Shown: piece after piece, positions 25,103-33,527 of the stretch
How positions within the stretch are numbered: position 1 is the first letter of the stretch
Layout of the letters: every line of letters starts with the position of its first letter
Assembly (NCBI GenBank): GCA_039180875.1
Contig: JBCDCY010000016.1
Location: 1 to 62,124 of the forward strand
Direction of reading: 5' to 3'
DNA length: 62,124 nt
Source of the DNA: JBCDCY01 sp039180875
GTDB taxonomy: Bacteria; Pseudomonadota; Alphaproteobacteria; Rhodobacterales; Rhodobacteraceae
Notes under the pieces: model-generated
The model's database searches: none
What the model was told of the DNA's origin: nothing
What the model saw: the letters and a program-made list of their open reading frames with translations, nothing else
Made by a program: the position numbers and the translations under genes

Positions 25103-26344
25103 TTGCAGACGATTTCCCGCCTGACCGGGGCCGCCTATGGTGTGCATCTGTCAGATCAGGTCGCGCTCGTGTCGGTCCCGTTGATCGCGGCGCTTGTCTT
25201 CGACGCCTCCCCGGAGGTGATCGGCATCCTCGTGGCGTGCCAGTCGATGGCCCATCTGGTCGGGTCCATCCCTTTCGGGATACTGGTCGATAGCGTCCAG
25301 CAGCGAAACCTCATCATCGCAGCGAGCCTAGTGTCCCTGACTGGGTTCACTGGGGCCCTTGTCGCCATCATGCTCGGCAGCATCGTGGTCTTCGGCGCGT
25401 CCGTGACCATCGCGGGTTTTGGCGTGGTTCTCTTTGTACTCTCCGCCCTCTCCATCCTGCCGAAGATTTCTGTGCGGGAAGGCCTCGCCAAGGCAAATGC
25501 GGCGATAGAGATCCCGCGGGCGATCGCGTCCTTCGTCGTGCCACTTCTGATCGGCCTCTATTTTACCGCCGTGTCGCCGGTCCTGATCATTACGGTTGCG
25601 GTGATCGCGTCACTGATCGCGTTGGGTTTCACGAGCACGCTCCCGGCGGTCGGGATGCAGCCGCCTGCCAGGTCCCCTGTCTTCAAGCGGATCGTCGAAG
25701 GAGGTACCTACGTTCTGCGCCACCGGCTTCTGCTGCCGATTTCCCTCTGTGCCATCTTCTGGAACCTTGCCTTCGCGGCCTTGCTCGTCGTTCTCGTTCC
25801 GGTCATTCGGCAGGTCTACATGATAGATCCCGGTGCGTTCGGCATCGGCCTCTCTGCCTTCGGTCTGGCGTCGATCCTCGGCACCTGGGTCATGGGACGG
25901 TTCTCGGACCGGATCGCACCGAACCTGATCCTGCTTTTCGGCCCTGGAAGCAGCGTTCTCGCAGCGCTTGGGATGGCAATGATCCCAGCCGGCAGCTCCC
26001 CTTTGCTCTTCTATGCCTGCGCCTTCCTGCTCGGCTTCGGTCCCTCGATGTGGCTGGTGACCCAAAACTCCGTCCGCCAACTGATCACGCCATCTGAGCG
26101 CTTGGGTCGGGTCAATGCCGTCATTCAGACGGCGATATACGGCATCCGCCCTCTTGGCGCGCTGGCCGGCGGGGTTGTGGCAGGCAGCTTCGGGCCACAA
26201 ACCGGACTGCTCTTCGTCATTCTCGCATATGCGGCGTCGTTTCTGGCCGCGCTCTTCAGCGACCTACGCAGCGTCCTCAGCTACTCGGAGTTGTCTCCAG
26301 AGGATGTGCGCGCACTGAAAGATGGCGCAACCATAACAGAATAG
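25103..26344 (+). CDS. MFS transporter (EntS-like)
   Basis: A 413-residue major facilitator protein with about 12 hydrophobic segments and the MFS_3/EntS pattern (FGILVDSVQQRNLII after helix 2, WVMGRFSDRIAPN in the second half). The start is TTG at 25103, with GGAG eight bases upstream; no ATG is suitably placed. It may export a small molecule connected with the preceding redox modules, but orientation and a 297-base gap do not require co-transcription. Confidence 0.85.
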   Translation: MQTISRLTGAAYGVHLSDQVALVSVPLIAALVFDASPEVIGILVACQSMAHLVGSIPFGILVDSVQQRNLIIAASLVSLTGFTGALVAIMLGSIVVFGASVTIAGFGVVLFVLSALSILPKISVREGLAKANAAIEIPRAIASFVVPLLIGLYFTAVSPVLIITVAVIASLIALGFTSTLPAVGMQPPARSPVFKRIVEGGTYVLRHRLLLPISLCAIFWNLAFAALLVVLVPVIRQVYMIDPGAFGIGLSAFGLASILGTWVMGRFSDRIAPNLILLFGPGSSVLAALGMAMIPAGSSPLLFYACAFLLGFGPSMWLVTQNSVRQLITPSERLGRVNAVIQTAIYGIRPLGALAGGVVAGSFGPQTGLLFVILAYAASFLAALFSDLRSVLSYSELSPEDVRALKDGATITE

Positions 26345-26439
26345 CGGACCTTGGTGGGGTCGCCGCGCAAGCTCACGTTGTCCGCTAGGCGGATGACCCA
26401 CCAGCGTCGCCACTGGCCCGAGACGACAGCGTTCGCCGC

Positions 26440-27162
26440 CTAATCCGGTGCCAGCATGTAGCCTGCGCCGCGGACGGTTTGCAGGTAGCGGGGGGCCTTG
26501 GGGTCGCTTTCGATCTTGCGGCGGAGGCGGGTGACCTGGACGTCGATGGCGCGTTCCTGGGTCATGCCGTTATCGCGGCGGAGCTCTTCGACCAGGCGTT
26601 GGCGGCCAACCGGCTCGTGCGGAGTCTCGGCCAGGATGCGCATCAGCACGCTTTCGGTGGAGGTGAGGCGCACCTGCTCCTGCCCACGCCAAAGCTCGCC
26701 GCGCACAATGTCGTAGCGCACCGGGCCGAGCTGCAGGGTCTTGGGCGGCGCCACTGGTGCCTCGGGCTTCGGCATGCGCCGGAGGATGGCGTTGATGCGC
26801 AGCAGCAGCTCCCGCGGCTCGAAGGGCTTGGCCAGATAGTCGTCGGCCCCGACCTCCAGCCCGCGGATCCGGTCGTCAGCCTCCCCCCGGGCGGTGAGCA
26901 GCAGGATCGGCGTGGCGATGGTCTCCCGCAGGCCGCGCACCAGGCTGAAGCCGTCTTCTCCCGGCATCATCACATCGACGACGATCAGATCGAACTCCAA
27001 GCCGTCGAGCAATCGGCGAGCATGGGCCGCGTCGCGCGCCAGGCTCACCCAAAAGCCGTTCCGCGCCAGGAACTTGCGCAGCAGGGTCCGGATCCGTTCG
27101 TCGTCGTCGACGATCAGGATGTGGGCATCGGTCTGCTGGATATCGGCCATGGCCTCGTTCAT
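26440..27162 (-). CDS. petR: OmpR-family response regulator, PetR-like
   Basis: Receiver domain with acidic pocket DDDE (19-22), phospho-acceptor D63 in VVDVMMPGEDG, and the conserved Lys in LAKPFEP. A C-terminal OmpR winged helix ends VTRLRRKIESDPKAPRYLQTVRGAGYML. The start overlaps the upstream MarR gene stop as ATGA. MarR/OmpR pairs of this kind, without a histidine kinase beside them, match petP/petR, which are needed for cytochrome bc1 expression in Rhodobacter capsulatus. The name rests on arrangement and the Rhodobacterales context. Confidence 0.85.
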   Translation of the reverse strand: MNEAMADIQQTDAHILIVDDDERIRTLLRKFLARNGFWVSLARDAAHARRLLDGLEFDLIVVDVMMPGEDGFSLVRGLRETIATPILLLTARGEADDRIRGLEVGADDYLAKPFEPRELLLRINAILRRMPKPEAPVAPPKTLQLGPVRYDIVRGELWRGQEQVRLTSTESVLMRILAETPHEPVGRQRLVEELRRDNGMTQERAIDVQVTRLRRKIESDPKAPRYLQTVRGAGYMLAPD

Positions 27163-27674
27163 TGCCGACCGGCGCGCACCAGATCAAGGGCCAACGGGCG
27201 GAGATCGGCGTCGATCAACCGCTCCAGCACCATGCGAAAGCCGAGCACCGCCTCAGGCCCCGCCTCGCGGTAAGCCCGGCGCATCCGGGCGCGCTGGGCC
27301 TCCGACAGCCGCGCCTCGAGTTCCGCCCCCCGCTCGGTCAGGAACAGATTGCGCTCCCGCCGGTCGGTGCGCCCGACCCGGCTGTCGACCATGCCGTCGG
27401 TGGTGAGCTGGCGCAGCACCCGGTTGAGCGACTGCTTGGTGACGCCGAGGATAGCCAGCAGCGCGTTCACCGTCAGCCCGGGGCGGCGGTTGATGAAGTG
27501 GATCGCCCGATGGTGCGCCCGGCCATAACCGATCTCAGCAAGGATGCGGTCGGGGTCGGCGGTGAAACCGCGATAGGCGAAGAACATCAATTCGATGCCC
27601 TGACGGAGCTGGTCGTCCGTCAGCACCCGAAGCTCCTCTCCGTGCGACGTCACGCCTGATCCCGTCTTTTGCAT
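27159..27674 (-). CDS. petP: MarR-family regulator, PetP-like
   Basis: A 171-residue MarR winged-helix protein: HHRAIHFINRRPGLTVNALLAILGVTKQSLNRVLRQLTTDGMV covers the HTH, and the wing follows in RVGRTDRRERNLFLTERGAELE. It is translationally coupled to the response regulator (ATGA). In R. capsulatus PetP is required with PetR for bc1 synthesis. It is divergent from ilvE over 192 bases, which include an AT-rich patch (TATTATGTCAGGTCTGTTGA) that probably holds both promoters. Confidence 0.85.
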   Translation of the reverse strand: MQKTGSGVTSHGEELRVLTDDQLRQGIELMFFAYRGFTADPDRILAEIGYGRAHHRAIHFINRRPGLTVNALLAILGVTKQSLNRVLRQLTTDGMVDSRVGRTDRRERNLFLTERGAELEARLSEAQRARMRRAYREAGPEAVLGFRMVLERLIDADLRPLALDLVRAGRQ

Positions 27675-27866
27675 CGCCCCATCCGACCGGCTGCTGGCCC
27701 TTCCATATTATGTCAGGTCTGTTGACTTTCCAAGATGCCACTGCTACCCCAGCCGGGTGTTTGGGAAAGAATATGTCCTGGGTGCGTCCCCAAACGAAAC
27801 AAGTGAAATTCTGCGGCGCGATGTCGCCGATCGGGTCGCCGATCGGCACGCGAAAGGGAGCGAGCG

Positions 27867-28742
27867 ATGAGTGAGGCTTATGACGACCGCGACGGGGTCA
27901 TCTGGATGGATGGCGCGCTCGTGCCCTGGCGGGAGGCCAACGTCCATATCCTCACCCACGCGATGCACTACGGCTCCTCCGTCTTCGAGGGAGAGCGGGC
28001 CTATGGCGGGGTGATCTTCCGCGGGCGCGAGCACTCCGAACGGCTGCTGCGTTCGGGTGAGATGATGGACATCCCGATCCCCTACTCCGCCGATCAGATC
28101 GACGCGGCGAAGGACGAGGTGCTGAGGGCCGGCGGCTATTCCGATGCCTATGTCCGCGCCGTCGCCTGGCGCGGATCGGGCCAGGACATGGGCGTCGCCT
28201 CCGCCCGCAACCCCGTGCGCATGGCGATCGCTGCCTGGGAGTGGGGGGCGTATTACGGCGATGCGAAGCTGAAGGGCGCGAAGCTCGACATCTCCCAGTG
28301 GAAGCGGCCGAGCCCCGAGACCATCCCCTGCTTTGCCAAGGCGGCCGGGCTCTACATGATCTGCACGATGTCGAAACACGCGGCCGAGGCCAAGGGATGT
28401 TCGGACAGCCTGATGTTCGACTATCGCGGCTACGTGGCCGAGGCGACGGGGGCCAACGTCTTTTTCGTGAAGGACGGGGCGGTGCACACGCCGACGCCGG
28501 ACTGCTTCCTGGATGGACTGACGCGCCAGACCGTGATCGCGCGTCTGAAGGAGCGTCAGGTCAAGGTGATCGAGCGCCATATCGAACCGGCGGAGCTCGA
28601 AGGGTTCGAGCAGTGCTGGCTGACCGGCACGGCGGCCGAAGTCACCCCCGTCGGCCAGATCGGCGACTACAGTTTCGAGGTCGGGGCGCTCACCCGTCAG
28701 ATCGCCGAGGACTACGAAAAGATCGTGCGCGGTCAGCTTTAG
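27867..28742 (+). CDS. ilvE: Branched-chain amino acid aminotransferase
   Basis: A PLP fold-type IV transaminase of 291 residues. It has the N-terminal signature MDGALVPWREANVHILTHAMHYGSSVFEGERAY, the cofactor lysine in CFAKAAGLYM, then MFDYRGYVAEATGANVFFV and the late TGTAAEVTPV loop. It catalyses the last step of Leu, Ile and Val synthesis with glutamate as amino donor, in the cytoplasm. GGGAGCGAGCG precedes the ATG. A REP-like palindrome follows the gene. Confidence 0.94.
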   Translation: MSEAYDDRDGVIWMDGALVPWREANVHILTHAMHYGSSVFEGERAYGGVIFRGREHSERLLRSGEMMDIPIPYSADQIDAAKDEVLRAGGYSDAYVRAVAWRGSGQDMGVASARNPVRMAIAAWEWGAYYGDAKLKGAKLDISQWKRPSPETIPCFAKAAGLYMICTMSKHAAEAKGCSDSLMFDYRGYVAEATGANVFFVKDGAVHTPTPDCFLDGLTRQTVIARLKERQVKVIERHIEPAELEGFEQCWLTGTAAEVTPVGQIGDYSFEVGALTRQIAEDYEKIVRGQL

Positions 28743-28754
28743 CGCCGTCTGTCC

Positions 28755-28791
28755 GGGGGGAGAGGTCCCGGCTCAGGGCCGGGACGCGGCG
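28755..28791. repeat. REP-like palindrome, diverged copy
   Basis: Reads GGGGGGAGAGGTCCCGGCTC and on to GGGCCGGGACGCGGC, matching the second half of the repeats at 45.9-46.2 kb with a few changes. It forms the stem GTCCCGGC/GCCGGGAC just after ilvE and may act as its terminator. Confidence 0.55.
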
Positions 28792-28829
28792 GCACTTCCA
28801 GCGATCACCGCACCTCCGGGGTTGCCGGC

Positions 28830-28847
28830 TAAATGATCGTTCATTTA
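28830..28847. promoter_or_regulatory. TetR-type operator candidate
   Basis: TAAATGA-TCGT-TCATTTA is a perfect 7-bp inverted repeat in an AT-rich spot 26 bases before the TetR-family start. Length and symmetry fit a TetR dimer site and suggest autorepression. Confidence 0.65.
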
Positions 28848-28873
28848 CCCTGCGCGCGACGAGGCGGCAGGTG

Positions 28874-29482
28874 ATGGCGCGCAAGATCGGATCAAATGGT
28901 GAACGGACGGCGGGCGCGGTGCGGCGCGCCGCCATCCAGTTGATCGCGCGCTACGGCTTCGCCGCCGTCTCCATGCGCCAGATCGCAGCAGAGATCGGCG
29001 TGCAGGCCGGCGCGCTCTACCTCTACACGCCGGACAAGCAGAGCCTGCTCCGCGACATCATGGAGGATCACCTGGAGCGGCTGCTCGCTGCCTGGGACGC
29101 GGTGGCGCCGTCGGGGGCCTCGCCGGAAGAGCGGCTCGAGGCCTTCGTGCGCTTCCACGTGCGCTACCACATCGACCGGCGCGACGAGGTGGCGATCGCC
29201 TACATGGAGCTCCGCAATCTCACGCCCGAGAACTTCCGCACGATCGAGGCCCAGCGCCGGGCCTATGAGGACATCCTCTGCGACATCCTCCGCGACGGCG
29301 CCGCGGCGGGCACGTTCGACGTGCCGGAACCTCGCATCGCCACCCGCGGCCTGATCGCCATGCTAACCGGCGTCACCACCTGGTTCCGCCGCGACGGCCC
29401 CCTCGACATCGACGAGATCGCTGAGACCTACCTAGCGATGGCCCGCGGCGCTGTGGGGCTGCGAGCGCCTGCGTTGGCGTAG
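28874..29482 (+). CDS. TetR-family transcriptional regulator
   Basis: A 202-residue TetR regulator with HTH AAIQLIARYGFAAVSMRQIAAEIGVQAGALYLYTPDKQSLL near the N-terminus and a helical ligand domain. The second half (LRNLTPENFRTIEAQRRAYEDIL) resembles regulators of acyl-CoA or fatty-acid degradation (TetR_C_41-like), so an acyl-CoA ligand is plausible but not shown. The ATG at 28874 follows GAGG and lies just after a palindromic operator candidate. The frame is open far upstream into ilvE without meaning. Confidence 0.88.
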   Translation: MARKIGSNGERTAGAVRRAAIQLIARYGFAAVSMRQIAAEIGVQAGALYLYTPDKQSLLRDIMEDHLERLLAAWDAVAPSGASPEERLEAFVRFHVRYHIDRRDEVAIAYMELRNLTPENFRTIEAQRRAYEDILCDILRDGAAAGTFDVPEPRIATRGLIAMLTGVTTWFRRDGPLDIDEIAETYLAMARGAVGLRAPALA

Positions 29483-29487
29483 CGCTG

Positions 29488-29847
29488 CTACAACCGCGCA
29501 AGTCGACCCTTGAACCAACCGACAAGGTCATCGAACCCGATCTTTCCAGTGGCGACGAGAACAACCAGTTCATCGATAGGTTCATCGGGTGAGATGGTCA
29601 GCTCGTAGCCGCTCCGAAAAATCAAGACCTCAGTCAGCAACCACGCCGTCCGCTTGTTCCCGTCCACGAAGCCGTGATTGCTAACCATGCCGTGCAAGAT
29701 CGCAGCGGCCTTTCGTTCAATCGACCGGTGATATCCGGAATACGGTCGCGCCAACGCCGACTCGACCAAGTGCAGGCTGCTGATGCCTGCCCGACCGCCG
29801 TATCGCATCGCTTCGCCATGCGCCAGCAAGGCGTCGGCGAGCGTCAA
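29488..29847 (-). CDS. doc: Doc/Fic-family toxin
   Basis: A 119-residue Doc-type Fic domain with motif HGFVDGNKRTAW in the middle. Doc proteins with HxFxDxNKR phosphorylate EF-Tu and arrest translation. The preceding SSLHLVESALARPYSGYH is the typical Doc front part. The likely start is TTG at 29847, 13 bases after the antitoxin stop; no ATG fits. Family N-termini often begin a few residues earlier, so the true start may lie inside the antitoxin gene. It forms a toxin-antitoxin pair with the upstream small gene. Confidence 0.85.
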   Translation of the reverse strand: MTLADALLAHGEAMRYGGRAGISSLHLVESALARPYSGYHRSIERKAAAILHGMVSNHGFVDGNKRTAWLLTEVLIFRSGYELTISPDEPIDELVVLVATGKIGFDDLVGWFKGRLARL

Positions 29848-29860
29848 CCGATAGTGACGC

Positions 29861-30046
29861 TTAGCGATTTGCCAAGCGCTTCAATGCGGAGCTTCGCCTC
29901 TTGGAGATCTCGCTCAATACCGTCCGAGACTTGTGGCTCGCGCGTGCCACAGACGTTTCGCTCCCGACACTGATGAAACGACCGGTCGCGGCGTCCCGCT
30001 TTACCCATCCGCCCTTCACTCTAACGGTCTTTAGCTTCTCTGCCAT
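29861..30046 (-). CDS. Antitoxin-like small protein paired with Doc
   Basis: A 61-residue basic protein (MAEKLKTVRVKGGWVKRDAA start, C-terminal SKRRSSALKRLANR). Its position and co-direction directly before the Doc toxin make it the presumed antitoxin that masks or counteracts Doc and represses the operon. It does not resemble Phd or AbrB closely. The spacing to the toxin is 13 bases. Confidence 0.7.
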   Translation of the reverse strand: MAEKLKTVRVKGGWVKRDAATGRFISVGSETSVARASHKSRTVLSEISKRRSSALKRLANR

Positions 30047-30133
30047 AACGCTGCCTTGGCTCGGCTATCCTGGGCGCCAGCTATTGAAAATGAGCGACGA
30101 TCCGTCAAGCCTCGCGCCAGTCGCATCGTCCGG

Positions 30134-31435
30134 TCAATAAATCGGGAAGCGGTGGCAGAGGGCGGTGGCGCGGGATTTGACGGAGGCTTCGACCTCCGCG
30201 TTCTCCTCGCCGTTGGCGGCGAGGCCGTCGAGGACCTCGACGATCAGGCGGCCGATCTCGGCGAACTCGGCCTCGCCGAAGCCGCGGGTGGTGCCGGCGG
30301 GGGAGCCGAGGCGGATGCCCGACGTCACCATGGGCGGTGCCGGATCGAACGGGATGCCGTTCTTGTTGCAGGTGATGTGCGCCCGGCCGAGGGCAGCCTC
30401 CGCCGCCTTGCCGGTCACACCCTTCGGCCGCAGGTCGACCAGCACCAGGTGAGTGTCGGTGCCGCCGGTCACCAGGTCGAGCCCGCCCTCGACCAATGCC
30501 GTGCCGAGGGCCTGGGCGTTGTGGATCACCTGGGCGGTGTAGTCCCGGAACTCCGGCCGCAGGGCCTCGCCGAAGGCCACAGCCTTGGCCGCGATCACGT
30601 GCATCAGCGGCCCGCCCTGGAGGCCCGGGAAGACGGCGGAGTTGATCTTCTTCGCCAAGGCCTCGTCGTTGGTGAGGATGATGCCGCCGCGGGGACCGCG
30701 GAGCGTCTTGTGGGTGGTCGAGGTCGCCACATGGGCGTGGTCGAGCGGATTGGGGTGATGCCCCCCCGCCACCAGCCCGGCGAAGTGGGCCATATCGACC
30801 TGCAGGATCGCGCCGACGCTGTCGGCAATCTCGCGGAACCGCGCGAAGTCGATCTGGCGGGGCACGGCGGAGCCGCCGGCATAGATCAGCGCCGGCTTAT
30901 GCTCCATCGCCAGGGCCGCCACGCGGTCGTAGTCGATCGCCCCGGTCTCCTCGAGCACCCCGTACTGCACGGCGTTGAACCACTTGCCGGAGAGGTTGGG
31001 CTTCGCGCCGTGGGTGAGGTGCCCGCCGGAGGCGAGGTCCATGCCGAGGATCGTGTCGCCGGGCTTCAGAAGCGCAAGCATCACCGCCTGGTTGGCCTGG
31101 GCGCCGGAATGAGGCTGCACATTGGCGAAGCGGCAGTTGAAGAGCTGGCAAACCCGCTCGATCGCCAGATCTTCCGCCACGTCGACATGCTGGCAGCCGC
31201 CGTAGTAGCGCCGGCCCGAATAGCCCTCGGCGTATTTGTTGGTGAGGACGGAGCCATGGGCCTCCAGCACCGCGCGGCTCACGATGTTCTCCGACGCGAT
31301 CAGCTCGATCTCATCGCGCTGGCGGCCGAGCTCGGCCTCCAACGCCGCATGCACCGCCGGATCGCCGTCGGCCACGCTGGTGGAGAAGAACCCGGTCTCG
31401 TCGCGGCGCTCAGAGAGCTTGGCTGTGGCGGTCAT
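30134..31435 (-). CDS. glyA: Serine hydroxymethyltransferase
   Basis: A full-length 433-residue PLP fold-type I enzyme. It has SVADGDPAVHAALEAELGRQRDEIELIASENIVS at the start, HSGAQAN, DMAHFAGLV, and the cofactor lysine in VATSTTHKTLRGPRGGIIL. It interconverts serine and glycine with tetrahydrofolate, supplying one-carbon units. It is transcribed away from nadK. An AGGAT-type site lies shortly upstream of the ATG. Confidence 0.97.
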   Translation of the reverse strand: MTATAKLSERRDETGFFSTSVADGDPAVHAALEAELGRQRDEIELIASENIVSRAVLEAHGSVLTNKYAEGYSGRRYYGGCQHVDVAEDLAIERVCQLFNCRFANVQPHSGAQANQAVMLALLKPGDTILGMDLASGGHLTHGAKPNLSGKWFNAVQYGVLEETGAIDYDRVAALAMEHKPALIYAGGSAVPRQIDFARFREIADSVGAILQVDMAHFAGLVAGGHHPNPLDHAHVATSTTHKTLRGPRGGIILTNDEALAKKINSAVFPGLQGGPLMHVIAAKAVAFGEALRPEFRDYTAQVIHNAQALGTALVEGGLDLVTGGTDTHLVLVDLRPKGVTGKAAEAALGRAHITCNKNGIPFDPAPPMVTSGIRLGSPAGTTRGFGEAEFAEIGRLIVEVLDGLAANGEENAEVEASVKSRATALCHRFPIY

Positions 31436-31568
31436 GGCATCCTCCCGATCGGCTGAGGACGGTTGGCGTAGGGGAAGGGGCGGAAGGCGTCAATGCGGTT
31501 TAACGTTGCCCCGCGGCGAGGTTCCGTGAAAGGCTCCGCGCCGCGGAACGGGGCTGAAGGTCGCGGCG

Positions 31569-32342
31569 ATGGCGGGACGGAACGGCAGCAGGATCGCCTT
31601 TCTGGCAAGCGAGACGGAGGAGGCGGAGGGCGCCTATGCGCGCCTTCTCGCGCAATATGGCGACGTTGCGCTGGACGAGGCCGCAGTCATCGTGGCGCTC
31701 GGCGGCGACGGCTTCATGCTCTCCATCCTGCATGGGGCGGAGCATTTGCCGGCACCCGTCTACGGCATGAATTGCGGCACCATCGGCTTCCTGATGAACG
31801 AGTACGCCGAAGACGGCCTGCGCGAGCGGCTGGAGGCGGCGGAGGAGGCGATCGTCAATCCCCTCCGCATGACCGCGACCAAGGCCGATGGGTCGGAAGA
31901 GGTTGCGCTCGCGATCAACGAGGTCTCGCTGCTGCGCGCCGGACCCCAGGCGGCGAAGCTGCGCGTCACGGTCGACGACCGGGTGCGCATGGCGGAGTTG
32001 GTGAGCGACGGCATCCTCGTGGCGACGCCCGCCGGCTCCACCGCCTACAACTACTCGGCCCACGGCCCGATCCTGCCGATCGAGGCCCAGGCGCTGGCAC
32101 TGACGCCCATGTCGGCCTTTCGTCCCCGGCGCTGGCGCGGCGCCATCCTGCCGAAATCGGCGCAGGTGCGCATCGAGGTGCTGGATCCGAAGAAACGCCC
32201 GGTCTCCGCCGTGGCCGACAGCCGGGAAGTGCGCGACGTGATCCGCGTCGACATCCGCTCCGAAGACAGTGTGGCCCACCGATTGCTCTTCGATCCCGGC
32301 CACGGGCTGGAGGAGCGGCTGACGCGAGAGCAGTTCGTCTAG
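31569..32342 (+). CDS. nadK: NAD kinase
   Basis: A 257-residue ATP-NAD kinase with VIVALGGDGFML (catalytic GGDG), GMNCGTIGFLMNEY, the AINEVSLLR loop and DGILVATPAGSTAYNYSAHGPILP. It phosphorylates NAD to NADP in the cytoplasm. The ATG at 31569 is preceded by a GGTCGCGGCG stretch rather than a strong site. The length matches the short alphaproteobacterial type. Confidence 0.95.
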   Translation: MAGRNGSRIAFLASETEEAEGAYARLLAQYGDVALDEAAVIVALGGDGFMLSILHGAEHLPAPVYGMNCGTIGFLMNEYAEDGLRERLEAAEEAIVNPLRMTATKADGSEEVALAINEVSLLRAGPQAAKLRVTVDDRVRMAELVSDGILVATPAGSTAYNYSAHGPILPIEAQALALTPMSAFRPRRWRGAILPKSAQVRIEVLDPKKRPVSAVADSREVRDVIRVDIRSEDSVAHRLLFDPGHGLEERLTREQFV

Positions 32343-32408
32343 GCCCCGTCGGGCTTGCCAGGGCGGGCGGCACGGACCACGTAAAGAAAAACGCAACGGA
32401 CGGGAACG

Positions 32409-33515
32409 ATGGGCCTCAGCACACGAGATCAATTGCGCTATGCGGCCTTGGGCTTCCTGCTCCTCGGCCTCCTCCTTTGGGTGATCGGCGACACGGTCTT
32501 TCCGTTTCTGCTGGGCGCGGCCATCGCCTATTTCCTCGACCCCCTGGCCGATCGGTTGGAGGAGGCGGGGCTGAGCCGGACCATGGCCACGGTGGCGATC
32601 ACCTTGGCCGCGCTGGTGGTGACCGTCGGGGTCGGCGTCTTCCTGATCCCGCAGATCTTCAACCAGCTTGAGCAACTCGCCCTCTCGGCGCCGGATTTCG
32701 CACGGCGGGTGATTGCCGAGGCCCAAGCCCGCTTTCCTGAGATGTTCGAGGAGGGCTCCGCCATTCGCGAGGCCATCGCCGCGGCCGGGGAGCGGTTGCG
32801 GGACCAGGCGGGGTCGCTGCTGAACAGCGTCCTCGCCTCCGGCCTCGCACTCTTCGATTTCCTGCTGCTCCTCGTCGTGGCGCCGGTGGTGGCCTTCTAT
32901 CTGCTGCTCGACTGGGACCGGCTGATCGCCCAGATCGACGGCTGGCTGCCGCGGGAGCATGTGGGCGAGATCCGCCAGATCGCCGGTGATATCGACCGGG
33001 TGCTGGCGGGGTTCGTGCGCGGACAGCTCACCGTCTGCGTGATCCTCGGCACGTTCTATGCTTTTGCGCTGATGACCATCGGCCTGCAGTTCGGCCTGCT
33101 GATCGGGCTCTTCGCGGGGCTGATCTCCTTTATTCCCTTCGTTGGATCGATCGTGGGCGGTGCGACCTCCCTCGGTGTCGCGCTCTTTCAGTATTGGAAC
33201 GACCCGGTCTGGGTCGTGGCGGTGGCGGCGATCTTCGTGGTCGGCCAGATGGTCGAGGGGAACGTGCTGACCCCCCGCCTGGTCGGGCGCTCGGTGAAGC
33301 TGCATCCGGTCATGCTTATGTTCGCCCTTGCCGCCTTCGGCACGCTCTTCGGCTTTACTGGCATGCTGATCGCTGTACCGCTGGCGGCGAGCATCGGCGT
33401 GCTCGCCCGCTATGGGCTGCGCCGGTACAAGGAAGGGCGCTTCTACCAGGGGCCGCAGGCGGTCCCCGACGACGAAGGTGCGGAGCAGCGCGTCACCGGC
33501 ACCGGCGATCGGTAG
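32409..33515 (+). CDS. AI-2E family transporter (PerM-like)
   Basis: A 368-residue membrane protein with about eight hydrophobic helices and the family's long loop between helices 3 and 4 (residues ~100-140). Conserved segments include FLLGAAIAYFLDPLADRLE and LISFIPFVGSIVGGA. The family covers exporters of varied solutes. In alphaproteobacteria it commonly precedes hdaA, as here (12-base gap), so its role may relate to that conserved cluster rather than to autoinducer transport. Confidence 0.9.
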   Translation: MGLSTRDQLRYAALGFLLLGLLLWVIGDTVFPFLLGAAIAYFLDPLADRLEEAGLSRTMATVAITLAALVVTVGVGVFLIPQIFNQLEQLALSAPDFARRVIAEAQARFPEMFEEGSAIREAIAAAGERLRDQAGSLLNSVLASGLALFDFLLLLVVAPVVAFYLLLDWDRLIAQIDGWLPREHVGEIRQIAGDIDRVLAGFVRGQLTVCVILGTFYAFALMTIGLQFGLLIGLFAGLISFIPFVGSIVGGATSLGVALFQYWNDPVWVVAVAAIFVVGQMVEGNVLTPRLVGRSVKLHPVMLMFALAAFGTLFGFTGMLIAVPLAASIGVLARYGLRRYKEGRFYQGPQAVPDDEGAEQRVTGTGDR

Positions 33516-33527
33516 CGGGCCGGCGGG

